Shown one piece after another: positions 50,418 through 63,597 of a DNA stretch of 64,000 nt. Position 1 is the stretch's first letter, and each line of letters opens with the position of its first letter. Source of the DNA: Hippasteria phrygiana (lineage: Eukaryota > Echinodermata > Asteroidea > Valvatida > Goniasteridae); contig JAZGUH010000626.1 of NCBI GenBank assembly GCA_037893225.1, forward strand, positions 1,178,001 through 1,242,000, read 5' to 3'. Below the pieces are notes generated by a model. That model was not told the origin of the DNA, ran no database searches, and saw only the letters and a program-made list of their open reading frames with translations. The position numbers and the translations under genes are program-made.

Positions 50418-53400
50418 GAATGAGTAAAGCAAGTCCATACCCCAGGGAATTTGACATGCATGGAGCAATAAATAGACGGTAACATGTACACAGATGTTGG
50501 CCGGAAAGAAAATAAACATTGCGAGGTTTGAATTTTCTCCACAAGTTTTAACTCTAGGAAGCCGCCGATGATTGCAACATGTAGCGCCAGATCTAAGATA
50601 TCCATACATGTCAAAATTACTGTATTTGGTTGATATTTCATGCAATTATGAATGAGTAAAGCAAGTCATACCCCAGGGAATTTGACATGCATGGAGCAAT
50701 AAATAGACGGTAATATGTACACAGGTGTTGGCCGGAAAGAAAATAAACATTGCGAGGTTTGAATTTTCTCCACAAGTTTTAACTCTAAGAAGCCGCCGAT
50801 GATTGCAACATGTAGCGCCAGATCTAAGCTATCCATACATGTCAAAATTACTGTATTTGGTTGATATTTCATGCAATTAAGAATGAGTAAAGCAAGTCAT
50901 ACCCCAGGGAATTTGACAGGCATGGAGCAATAAATAGAAGGTAATATGCACACAGATGGTGGCAAGGAAGAAAATAAACATTGCGAGGTTTGAATTTTCT
51001 CCACAAGTGTTAACTCTAAGAACCCGCCGATAATTGCAACATGTAGCGCCAGATCTAAGCTATCCATACATGTCAAAATTACTGAATTTGGTTGATATTT
51101 CATGCAATTATGAATGAGTAAAGCAAGTCATACCCCAGGGAATTTGACAGGCATGGAGCAATAAATAAGAGGTAATCTGCACACAGATGGTGGCCGGGAA
51201 GAAAATAAACATTGCGAGGTTTGAATTTTCTCCACAAGTGTTAACTCTAAGAAGCCGCCGATAATTGCAACATGTAGCGCCAGATCTAAGCTATGCATAC
51301 ATGTCAAAATTACTGTATTTGGTTGATATTTCATGCAATTAAGAATGAGTAAAGCAAGTCATACCCCAGGGAATTTGACAGGCATGGAGCAATAAATAGA
51401 CGGTAACATGTACACAGATGTTGGCCGGAAAGAAAATAAACATTGCGAGGTTTGAATTTTCTCCACAAGTGTTAACTCTAAGAACCCGCCGATAATTGCA
51501 ACATGTAGCGCCAGATCTAAGCTATCCATACATGTCAAAATTACTGAATTTGGTTGATATTTCATGCAATTATGAATGAGTAAAGCAAGTCATACCCCAG
51601 GGAATTTGACAGGCATGGAGCAATAAATAGAAGGTAATATGCACACAGATGTTGGCCGGAAAGAAAATAAACATTGCGAGGTTTGAATTTTCTCCACAAG
51701 TTTTAACTCTAGGAAGCCGCCGATGATTGCAACATGTAGCGCCAGATCTAAGCTATCCATACATGTCAAAATTACTGTATTTGGTTGATATTTCATGCAA
51801 TTATGAATGAGTAAAGCAAGTCATACCCTAGGGAATTTGACAGGCATGGAGCAATAAATAGAAGGTAATATGCACACAGATGTTGGCCGGAAAGAAAATA
51901 AACATTGCGAGGTTTGAATTTTCTCCACAAGTTTTAACTCTAGGAAGCCGCCGATAATTGCAACATGTAGCGCCAGATCTAAGCTATCCATACATGTCAA
52001 AATTACTGTATTTGGTTTATATTTCATGCAATTATGAATGAGTAAAGCAAGTCATACCCTTGGGAATTTGACAGGCATGGAGCAATAAATAGACGGTAAT
52101 ATGCACACAGATGTTGGCCTGAAAGAAAATAAACATTGCGAGGTTTGAATTTTCTCCACAAGTTTTAACTCTAAGAAGCCGCCGATAATTGCAACATGTA
52201 GCGCCAGATCTAAGCTATCCATACATGTCAAAATTACTGAATTTGGTTGATATTTCATGCAATTATGAATGAGTAAAGCAAGTCCATACCCCAGGGAATT
52301 TGACAGGCATGGAGCAATAAATAAGAGGTAATCTGCACACAGATGGTGGCCGGGAAGAAAATAAACATTGCGAGGTTTGAATTTTCTCCACAAGTGTTAA
52401 CTCTAAGAAGCCGCCGATGATTGCAACATGTAGCGCCAGATCTAAGCTATCCATACATGTCAAAATTACTGTATTTGGTTGATATTTCATGCAATTAAGA
52501 ATGAGTAAAGCAAGTCATACCCCAGGGAATTTGACAGGCATGGAGCAATAAATAGAAGGTAATATGCACACAGATGGTGGCAAGGAAGAAAATAAACATT
52601 GCGAGGTTTGAATTTTCTCCACAAGTGTTAACTCTAAGAACCCGCCGATAATTGCAACATGTAGCGCCAGATCTAAGCTATCCATACATGTCAAAATTAC
52701 TGAATTTGGTTGATATTTCATGCAATTATGAATGAGTAAAGCAAGTCATACCCCAGGGAATTTGACAGGCATGGAGCAATAAATAGAAGGTAATATGCAC
52801 ACAGATGTTGGCCGGAAAGAAAATAAACATTGCGAGGTTTGAATTTTCTCCACAAGTTTTAACTCTAGGAAGCCGCCGATGATTGCAACATGTAGCGCCA
52901 GATCTAAGCTATCCATACATGTCAAAATTACTGTATTTGGTTGATATTTCATGCAATTATGAATGAGTAAAGCAAGTCATACCCTAGGGAATTTGACAGG
53001 CATGGAGCAATAAATAGAAGGTAATATGCACACAGATGTTGGCCGGAAAGAAAATAAACATTGCGAGGTTTGAATTTTCTCCACAAGTTTTAACTCTAGG
53101 AAGCCGCCGATAATTGCAACATGTAGCGCCAGATCTAAGCTATCCATACATGTCAAAATTACTGTATTTGGTTTATATTTCATGCAATTATGAATGAGTA
53201 AAGCAAGTCATACCCTTGGGAATTTGACAGGCATGGAGCAATAAATAGACGGTAATATGCACACAGATGTTGGCCTGAAAGAAAATAAACATTGCGAGGT
53301 TTGAATTTTCTCCACAAGTTTTAACTCTAAGAAGCCGCCGATAATTGCAACATGTAGCGCCAGATCTAAGCTATCCATACATGTCAAAATTACTGAATTT

Positions 53401-55966
53401 GGTTGATATTTCATGCAATTATGAATGAGTAAAGCAAGTCCATACCCCAGGGAATTTGACAGGCATGGAGCAATAAATAAGAGGTAATCTGCACACAGAT
53501 GGTGGCCGGGAAGAAAATAAACATTGCGAGGTTTGAATTTTCTCCACAAGTGTTAACTCTAAGAAGCCGCCGATAATTGCAACATGTAGCGCCAGATCTA
53601 AGCTATGCATACATGTCAAAATTACTGTATTTGGTTGATATTTCATGCAATTATGAATGAGTAAAGCAAGTCATACCCTAGGGAATTTGACAGGCATGGA
53701 GCAATAAATAGAAGGTAATATGCACACAGATGTTGGCCGGAAAGAAAATAAACATTGCGAGGTTTGAATTTTCTCCACAAGTTTTAACTCTAGGAAGCCG
53801 CCGATGATTGCAACATGTAGCGCCAGATCTAAGCTATCCATACATGTCAAAATTACTGTATTTGGTTGATATTTCATGCAATTATGAATGAGTAAAGCAA
53901 GTCATACCCTAGGGAATTTGACAGGCATGGAGCAATAAATAGAAGGTAATATGCACACAGATGTTGGCCGGAAAGAAATTAAACATTGCGAGGTTTGAAT
54001 TTTCTCCACAAGTTTTAACTCTAGGAAGCCGCCGATAATTGCAACATGTAGCGCCAGATCTAAGCTATCCATACATGTCAAAATTACTGTATTTGGTTTA
54101 TATTTCATGCAATTATGAATGAGTAAAGCAAGTCATACCCTTGGGAATTTGACAGGCATGGAGCAATAAATAGACGGTAATATGCACACAGATGTTGGCC
54201 TGAAAGAAAATAAACATTGCGAGGTTTGAATTTTCTCCACAAGTTTTAACTCTAAGAAGCCGCCGATAATTGCAACATGTAGCGCCAGATCTAAGCTATC
54301 CATACATGTCAAAATTACTGAATTTGGTTGATATTTCATGCAATTATGAATGAGTAAAGCAAGTCCATACCCCAGGGAATTTGACAGGCATGGAGCAATA
54401 AATAAGAGGTAATCTGCACACAGATGGTGGCCGGGAAGAAAATAAACATTGCGAGGTTTGAATTTTCTCCACAAGTGTTAACTCTAAGAAGCCGCCGATG
54501 ATTGCAACATGTAGCGCCAGATCTAAGCTATCCATACATGTCAAAATTACTGTATTTGGTTGATATTTCATGCAATTAAGAATGAGTAAAGCAAGTCATA
54601 CCCCAGGGAATTTGACAGGCATGGAGCAATAAATAGAAGGTAATATGCACACAGATGGTGGCAAGGAAGAAAATAAACATTGCGAGGTTTGAATTTTCTC
54701 CACAAGTGTTAACTCTAAGAACCCGCCGATAATTGCAACATGTAGCGCCAGATCTAAGCTATCCATACATGTCAAAATTACTGAATTTGGTTGATATTTC
54801 ATGCAATTATGAATGAGTAAAGCAAGTCATACCCCAGGGAATTTGACAGGCATGGAGCAATAAATAGAAGGTAATATGCACACAGATGTTGGCCGGAAAG
54901 AAAATAAACATTGCGAGGTTTGAATTTTCTCCACAAGTTTTAACTCTAGGAAGCCGCCGATGATTGCAACATGTAGCGCCAGATCTAAGCTATCCATACA
55001 TGTCAAAATTACTGTATTTGGTTGATATTTCATGCAATTATGAATGAGTAAAGCAAGTCATACCCTAGGGAATTTGACAGGCATGGAGCAATAAATAGAA
55101 GGTAATATGCACACAGATGTTGGCCGGAAAGAAAATAAACATTGCGAGGTTTGAATTTTCTCCACAAGTTTTAACTCTAGGAAGCCGCCGATAATTGCAA
55201 CATGTAGCGCCAGATCTAAGCTATCCATACATGTCAAAATTACTGTATTTGGTTTATATTTCATGCAATTATGAATGAGTAAAGCAAGTCATACCCTTGG
55301 GAATTTGACAGGCATGGAGCAATAAATAGACGGTAATATGCACACAGATGTTGGCCTGAAAGAAAATAAACATTGCGAGGTTTGAATTTTCTCCACAAGT
55401 TTTAACTCTAAGAAGCCGCCGATAATTGCAACATGTAGCGCCAGATCTAAGCTATCCATACATGTCAAAATTACTGAATTTGGTTGATATTTCATGCAAT
55501 TATGAATGAGTAAAGCAAGTCCATACCCCAGGGAATTTGACAGGCATGGAGCAATAAATAGGAGGTAATCTGCACACAGATGGTGGCCGGGAAGAAAATA
55601 AACATTGCGAGGTTTGAATTTTCTCCACAAGTGTTAACTCTAAGAAGCCGCCGATAATTGCAACATGTAGCGCCAGATCTAAGCTATGCATACATGTCAA
55701 AATTACTGAATTTGGTTGATATTTCATGCAATTATGAATGAGTAAAGCAAGTCATACCCTAGGGAATTTGACAAGCATGGAGCAATAAATCGAAGGTAAT
55801 ATGCACACAGATGTTGGCCGGAAAGAAAATAAACATTGCGAGGTTTGAATTTTCTCCACAAGTTTTAACTCTAGGAAGCCGCCGATGATTGCAACATGTA
55901 GCGCCAGATCTAAGCTATCCATACATGTCAAAATTACTGTATTTGGTTGATATTTCATGCAATTAT
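50418..55966 (+). repeat. Complex unit, 24 monomers, 5,549 bp
   Basis: Order: 8-9-10-11-10m-12-1-7, then 11x-10-12-1-7, 11x-6-1-7, 11x-10-12-1-7 and 11x-6. The first eight are copy 2 of the 1,849-bp unit. The five-monomer unit of 1,156 bp occurs at 52267-53422 and 54348-55503, separated by a four-monomer unit of 925 bp (53423-54347). This is the longest stretch without a type 8 anchor in the window. Private bases: gaaattaaac at 53979 in a type 1, and acaagcatgg in the type 6 at 55736. Confidence 0.9.
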
Positions 55967-58048
55967 GAATGAGTAAAGCAAGTCCATACCCCAGGGAATT
56001 TGACATGCATGGAGCAATAAATAGACGGTAACATGTACACAGATGTTGGCCGGAAAGAAAATAAACATTGCGAGGTTTGAATTTTCTCCACAAGTTTTAA
56101 CTCTAGGAAGCCGCCGATGATTGCAACATGTAGCGCCAGATCTAAGATATCCATACATGTCAAAATTACTGTATTTGGTTGATATTTCATGCAATTATGA
56201 ATGAGTAAAGCAAGTCATACCCCAGGGAATTTGACATGCATGGAGCAATAAATAGACGGTAATATGTACACAGGTGTTGGCCGGAAAGAAAATAAACATT
56301 GCGAGGTTTGAATTTTCTCCACAAGTTTTAACTCTAAGAAGCCGCCGATGATTGCAACATGTAGCGCCAGATCTAAGCTATCCATACATGTCAAAATTAC
56401 TGTATTTGGTTGATATTTCATGCAATTAAGAATGAGTAAAGCAAGTCATACCCCAGGGAATTTGACAGGCATGGAGCAATAAATAGAAGGTAATATGCAC
56501 ACAGATGGTGGCAAGGAAGAAAATAAACATTGCGAGGTTTGAATTTTCTCCACAAGTTTTAACTCTAAGAAGCCGCCGATAATTGCAACATGTAGCGCCA
56601 GATCTAAGCTATCCATACATGTCAAAATTACTGAATTTGGTTTATATTTCATGCAATTATGAATGAGTAAAGCAAGTCCATACCCCAGGGAATTTGACAG
56701 GCATGGAGCAATAAATAAGAGGTAATCTGCACACAGATGGTGGCAAGGAAGAAAATAAACATTGCGAGGTTTGAATTTTCTCCACAAGTGTTAACTCTAA
56801 GAACCCGCCGATAATTGCAACATGTAGCGCCAGATCTAAGCTATCCATACATGTCAAAATTACTGAATTTGGTTGATATTTCATGCAATTATGAATGAGT
56901 AAAGCAAGTCATACCCCAGGGAATTTGACAGGCATGGAGCAATAAATAGAAGGTAATATGCACACAGATGTTGGCCGGAAAGAAAATAAACATTGCGAGG
57001 TTTGAATTTTCTCCACAAGTTTTAACTCTAGGAAGCCGCCGATGATTGCAACATGTAGCGCCAGATCTAAGCTATCCATACATGTCAAAATTACTGTATT
57101 TGGTTGATATTTCATGCAATTATGAATGAGTAAAGCAAGTCATACCCTAGGGAATTTGACAGGCATGGAGCAATAAATAGAAGGTAATATGCACACAGAT
57201 GTTGGCCGGAAAGAAAATAAACATTGCGAGGTTTGAATTTTCTCCACAAGTTTTAACTCTAGGAAGCCGCCGATAATTGCAACATGTAGCGCCAGATCTA
57301 AGCTATCCATACATGTCAAAATTACTGTATTTGGTTTATATTTCATGCAATTATGAATGAGTAAAGCAAGTCATACCCTTGGGAATTTGACAGGCATGGA
57401 GCAATAAATAGACGGTAATATGCACACAGATGTTGGCCTGAAAGAAAATAAACATTGCGAGGTTTGAATTTTCTCCACAAGTTTTAACTCTAAGAAGCCG
57501 CCGATAATTGCAACATGTAGCGCCAGATCTAAGCTATCCATACATGTCAAAATTACTGAATTTGGTTGATATTTCATGCAATTATGAATGAGTAAAGCAA
57601 GTCCATACCCCAGGGAATTTGACAGGCATGGAGCAATAAATAGGAGGTAATCTGCACACAGATGGTGGCCGGGAAGAAAATAAACATTGCGAGGTTTGAA
57701 TTTTCTCCACAAGTGTTAACTCTAAGAAGCCGCCGATAATTGCAACATGTAGCGCCAGATCTAAGCTATGCATACATGTCAAAATTACTGAATTTGGTTG
57801 ATATTTCATGCAATTATGAATGAGTAAAGCAAGTCATACCCTAGGGAATTTGACAGGCATGGAGCAATAAATCGAAGGTAATATGCACACAGATGTTGGC
57901 CGGAAAGAAAATAAACATTGCGAGGTTTGAATTTTCTCCACAAGTTTTAACTCTAGGAAGCCGCCGATGATTGCAACATGTAGCGCCAGATCTAAGCTAT
58001 CCATACATGTCAAAATTACTGTATTTGGTTGATATTTCATGCAATTAT
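55967..58048 (+). repeat. Unit of 9 monomers, 2,082 bp
   Basis: Order: 8-9-10/7-11x/10-12-1-7-11x-6. The 10/7 monomer at 56430 ends with t214. The monomer at 56661 starts as 11x (extra c, aagag, c66) and continues as type 10 (ggcaagg, aaccc), with the junction bracketed between offsets 66 and 84. The 11x at 57586 has ataggagg. Confidence 0.88.
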
Positions 58049-59205
58049 GAATGAGTAAAGCAAGTCCATACCCCAGGGAATTTGACATGCATGGAGCAAT
58101 AAATAGACGGTAACATGTACACAGATGTTGGCCGGAAAGAAAATAAACATTGCGAGGTTTGAATTTTCTCCACAAGTTTTAACTCTAGGAAGCCGCCGAT
58201 GATTGCAACATGTAGCGCCAGATCTAAGATATCCATACATGTCAAAATTACTGTATTTGGTTGATATTTCATGCAATTATGAATGAGTAAAGCAAGTCAT
58301 ACCCCAGGGAATTTGACATGCATGGAGCAATAAATAGACGGTAATATGTACACAGGTGTTGGCCGGAAAGAAAATAAACATTGCGAGGTTTGAATTTTCT
58401 CCACAAGTTTTAACTCTAAGAAGCCGCCGATGATTGCAACATGTAGCGCCAGATCTAAGCTATCCATACATGTCAAAATTACTGTATTTGGTTGATATTT
58501 CATGCAATTAAGAATGAGTAAAGCAAGTCATACCCCAGGGAATTTGACAGGCATGGAGCAATAAATAGAAGGTAATATGCACACAGATGGTGGCAAGGAA
58601 GAAAATAAACATTGCGAGGTTTGAATTTTCTCCACAAGTTTTAACTCTAAGAAGCCGCCGATAATTGCAACATGTAGCGCCAGATCTAAGCTATCCATAC
58701 ATGTCAAAATTACTGAATTTGGTTGATATTTCATGCAATTATGAATGAGTAAAGCAAGTCCATACCCCAGGGAATTTGACAGGCATGGAGCAATAAATAG
58801 AAGGTAATCTGCACACAGATGGTGGCCGGGAAGAAAATAAACATTGCGAGGTTTGAATTTTCTCCACAAGTGTTAACTCTAAGAAGCCGCCGATAATTGC
58901 AACATGTAGCGCCAGATCTAAGCTATGCATACATGTCAAAATTACTGAATTTGGTTGATATTTCATGCAATTATGAATGAGTAAAGCAAGTCATACCCTA
59001 GGGAATTTGACAGGCATGGAGCAATAAATCGAAGGTAATATGCACACAGATGTTGGCCGGAAAGAAAATAAACATTGCGAGGTTTGAATTTTCTCCACAA
59101 GTTTTAACTCTAGGAAGCCGCCGATGATTGCAACATGTAGCGCCAGATCTAAGCTATCCATACATGTCAAAATTACTGTATTTGGTTGATATTTCATGCA
59201 ATTAT
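58049..59205 (+). repeat. Unit of 5 monomers, 1,157 bp
   Basis: Order: 8-9-10/7-11x-6, the same as 38161-39317. The 11x at 58743 has atagaagg instead of ataagagg. Confidence 0.9.
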
Positions 59206-60130
59206 GAATGAGTAAAGCAAGTCCATACCCCAGGGAATTTGACATGCATGGAGCAATAAATAGACGGTAACATGTACACAGATGTTGGCCGGAAAGAAAA
59301 TAAACATTGCGAGGTTTGAATTTTCTCCACAAGTTGTAACTCTAGGAAGCCGCCGATGATTGCAACATGTAGCGCCAGATCTAAGATATCCATACATGTC
59401 AAAATTACTGTATTTGGTTGATATTTCATGCAATTATGAATGAGTAAAGCAAGTCATACCCCAGGGAATTTGACATGCATGGAGCAATAAATAGACGGTA
59501 ATATGTACACAGGTGTTGGCCGGAAAGAAAATAAACATTGCGAGGTTTGAATTTTCTCCACAAGTTTTAACTCTAAGAAGCCGCCGATGATTGCAACATG
59601 TAGCGCCAGATCTAAGCTATCCATACATGTCAAAATTACTGTATTTGGTTGATATTTCATGCAATTAAGAATGAGTAAAGCAAGTCATACCCCAGGGAAT
59701 TTGACAGGCATGGAGCAATAAATAGAAGGTAATATGCACACAGATGGTGGCAAGGAAGAAAATAAACATTGCGAGGTTTGAATTTTCTCCACAAGTGTTA
59801 ACTCTAAGAACCCGCCGATAATTGCAACATGTAGCGCCAGATCTAAGCTATCCATACATGTCAAAATTACTGAATTTGGTTGATATTTCATGCAATTATG
59901 AATGAGTAAAGCAAGTCATACCCCAGGGAATTTGACAGGCATGGAGCAATAAATAAGAGGTAATCTGCACACAGATGGTGGCCGGGAAGAAAATAAACAT
60001 TGCGAGGTTTGAATTTTCTCCACAAGTGTTAACTCTAAGAAGCCGCCGATAATTGCAACATGTAGCGCCAGATCTAAGCTATGCATACATGTCAAAATTA
60101 CTGTATTTGGTTGATATTTCATGCAATTAA
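59206..60130 (+). repeat. Unit of 4 monomers, 925 bp
   Basis: Order: 8-9-10-11. It is the shortest anchor-to-anchor interval. The type 8 copy has a private agttgtaactc at about 59335. The type 11 copy has t205 and a231, as in the right-region form. Confidence 0.9.
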
Positions 60131-63100
60131 GAATGAGTAAAGCAAGTCATACCCCAGGGAATTTGACAGGCATGGAGCAATAAATAGACGGTAACATGTA
60201 CACAGATGTTGGCCGGAAAGAAAATAAACATTGCGAGGTTTGAATTTTCTCCACAAGTTTTAACTCTAGGAAGCCGCCGATGATTGCAACATGTAGCGCC
60301 AGATCTAAGATATCCATACATGTCAAAATTACTGTATTTGGTTGATATTTCATGCAATTATGAATGAGTAAAGCAAGTCATACCCCAGGGAATTTGACAT
60401 GCATGGAGCAATAAATAGACGGTAATATGTACACAGGTGTTGGCCGGAAAGAAAATAAACATTGCGAGGTTTGAATTTTCTCCACAAGTTTTAACTCTAA
60501 GAAGCCGCCGATGATTGCAACATGTAGCGCCAGATCTAAGCTATCCATACATGTCAAAATTACTGTATTTGGTTGATATTTCATGCAATTAAGAATGAGT
60601 AAAGCAAGTCATACCCCAGGGAATTTGACAGGCATGGAGCAATAAATAGAAGGTAATATGCACACAGATGGTGGCAAGGAAGAAAATAAACATTGCGAGG
60701 TTTGAATTTTCTCCACAAGTGTTAACTCTAAGAACCCGCCGATAATTGCAACATGTAGCGCCAGATCTAAGCTATCCATACATGTCAAAATTACTGAATT
60801 TGGTTGATATTTCATGCAATTATGAATGAGTAAAGCAAGTCATACCCCAGGGAATTTGACAGGCATGGAGCAATAAATAGAAGGTAATATGCACACAGAT
60901 GTTGGCCGGAAAGAAAATAAACATTGCGAGGTTTGAATTTTCTCCACAAGTTTTAACTCTAGGAAGCCGCCGATGATTGCAACATGTAGCGCCAGATCTA
61001 AGCTATCCATACATGTCAAAATTACTGTATTTGGTTGATATTTCATGCAATTATGAATGAGTAAAGCAAGTCATACCCTAGGGAATTTGACAGGCATGGA
61101 GCAATAAATAGAAGGTAATATGCACACAGATGTTGGCCGGAAAGAAAATAAACATTGCGAGGTTTGAATTTTCTCCACAAGTTTTAACTCTAGGAAGCCG
61201 CCGATAATTGCAACATGTAGCGCCAGATCTAAGCTATCCATACATGTCAAAATTACTGTATTTGGTTTATATTTCATGCAATTATGAATGAGTAAAGCAA
61301 GTCATACCCTTGGGAATTTGACAGGCATGGAGCAATAAATAGACGGTAATATGCACACAGATGTTGGCCTGAAAGAAAATAAACATTGCGAGGTTTGAAT
61401 TTTCTCCACAAGTTTTAACTCTAAGAAGCCGCCGATAATTGCAACATGTAGCGCCAGATCTAAGCTATCCATACATGTCAAAATTACTGAATTTGGTTGA
61501 TATTTCATGCAATTAAGAATGAGTAAAGCAAGTCATACCCCAGGGAATTTGACAGGCATGGAGCAATAAATAGAAGGTAATATGCACACAGATGGTGGCA
61601 AGGAAGAAAATAAACATTGCGAGGTTTGAATTTTCTCCACAAGTGTTAACTCTAAGAACCCGCCGATAATTGCAACATGTAGCGCCAGATCTAAGCTATC
61701 CATACATGTCAAAATTACTGAATTTGGTTGATATTTCATGCAATTATGAATGAGTAAAGCAAGTCATACCCCAGGGAATTTGACAGGCATGGAGCAATAA
61801 ATAGAAGGTAATATGCACACAGATGTTGGCCGGAAAGAAAATAAACATTGCGAGGTTTGAATTTTCTCCACAAGTTTTAACTCTAGGAAGCCGCCGATAA
61901 TTGCAACATGTAGCGCCAGATCTAAGCTATCCATACATGTCAAAATTACTGTATTTGGTTTATATTTCATGCAATTATGAATGAGTAAAGCAAGTCATAC
62001 CCTTGGGAATTTGACAGGCATGGAGCAATAAATAGACGGTAATATGCACACAGATGTTGGCCTGAAAGAAAATAAACATTGCGAGGTTTGAATTTTCTCC
62101 ACAAGTTTTAACTCTAAGAAGCCGCCGATAATTGCAACATGTAGCGCCAGATCTAAGCTATCCATACATGTCAAAATTACTGAATTTGGTTGATATTTCA
62201 TGCAATTATGAATGAGTAAAGCAAGTCCATACCCCAGGGAATTTGACAGGCATGGAGCAATAAATAAGAGGTAATCTGCACACAGATGGTGGCCGGGAAG
62301 AAAATAAACATTGCGAGGTTTGAATTTTCTCCACAAGTGTTAACTCTAAGAAGCCGCCGATGATTGCAACATGTAGCGCCAGATCTAAGCTATCCATACA
62401 TGTCAAAATTACTGTATTTGGTTGATATTTCATGCAATTATGAATGAGTAAAGCAAGTCATACCCCAGGGAATTTGACAGGCATGGAGCAATAAATAGAA
62501 GGTAATATGCACACAGATGTTGGCCGGAAAGAAAATAAACATTGCGAGGTTTGAATTTTCTCCACAAGTTTTAACTCTAGGAAGCCGCCGATGATTGCAA
62601 CATGTAGCGCCAGATCTAAGCTATCCATACATGTCAAAATTACTGTATTTGGTTGATATTTCATGCAATTATGAATGAGTAAAGCAAGTCATACCCTAGG
62701 GAATTTGACAGGCATGGAGCAATAAATAGAAGGTAATATGCACACAGATGTTGGCCGGAAAGAAAATAAACATTGCGAGGTTTGAATTTTCTCCACAAGT
62801 TTTAACTCTAGGAAGCCGCCGATAATTGCAACATGTAGCGCCAGATCTAAGCTATCCATACATGTCAAAATTACTGTATTTGGTTTATATTTCATGCAAT
62901 TATGAATGAGTAAAGCAAGTCATACCCTTGGGAATTTGACAGGCATGGAGCAATAAATAGACGGTAATATGCACACAGATGTTGGCCTGAAAGAAAATAA
63001 ACATTGCGAGGTTTGAATTTTCTCCACAAGTTTTAACTCTAAGAAGCCGCCGATAATTGCAACATGTAGCGCCAGATCTAAGCTATCCATACATGTCAAA

Positions 63101-63597
63101 ATTACTGAATTTGGTTGATATTTCATGCAATTATGAATGAGTAAAGCAAGTCCATACCCCAGGGAATTTGACAGGCATGGAGCAATAAATAGGAGGTAAT
63201 CTGCACACAGATGGTGGCCGGGAAGAAAATAAACATTGCGAGGTTTGAATTTTCTCCACAAGTGTTAACTCTAAGAAGCCGCCGATAATTGCAACATGTA
63301 GCGCCAGATCTAAGCTATGCATACATGTCAAAATTACTGAATTTGGTTGATATTTCATGCAATTATGAATGAGTAAAGCAAGTCATACCCTAGGGAATTT
63401 GACAGGCATGGAGCAATAAATCGAAGGTAATATGCACACAGATGTTGGCCGGAAAGAAAATAAACATTGCGAGGTTTGAATTTTCTCCACAAGTTTTAAC
63501 TCTAGGAAGCCGCCGATGATTGCAACATGTAGCGCCAGATCTAAGCTATCCATACATGTCAAAATTACTGTATTTGGTTGATATTTCATGCAATTAT
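60131..63597 (+). repeat. Unit of 15 monomers, 3,467 bp, opening with a 10m/8 mosaic
   Basis: Order: 10m/8-9-10-12-1-7-10-12/1-7-11x-12-1-7-11x-6. The first monomer (60131) has the 10m left part without the extra c, so it is 231 bp, and the type 8 right part with ttttaac, g139 and gatatc. Its junction is between offsets 88 and 128. The monomer at 61748 has the type 12 ccccaggg and the type 1 right part (a152, t214). The type 7 at 61286 ends in a231 and is followed by type 10. Confidence 0.88.
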
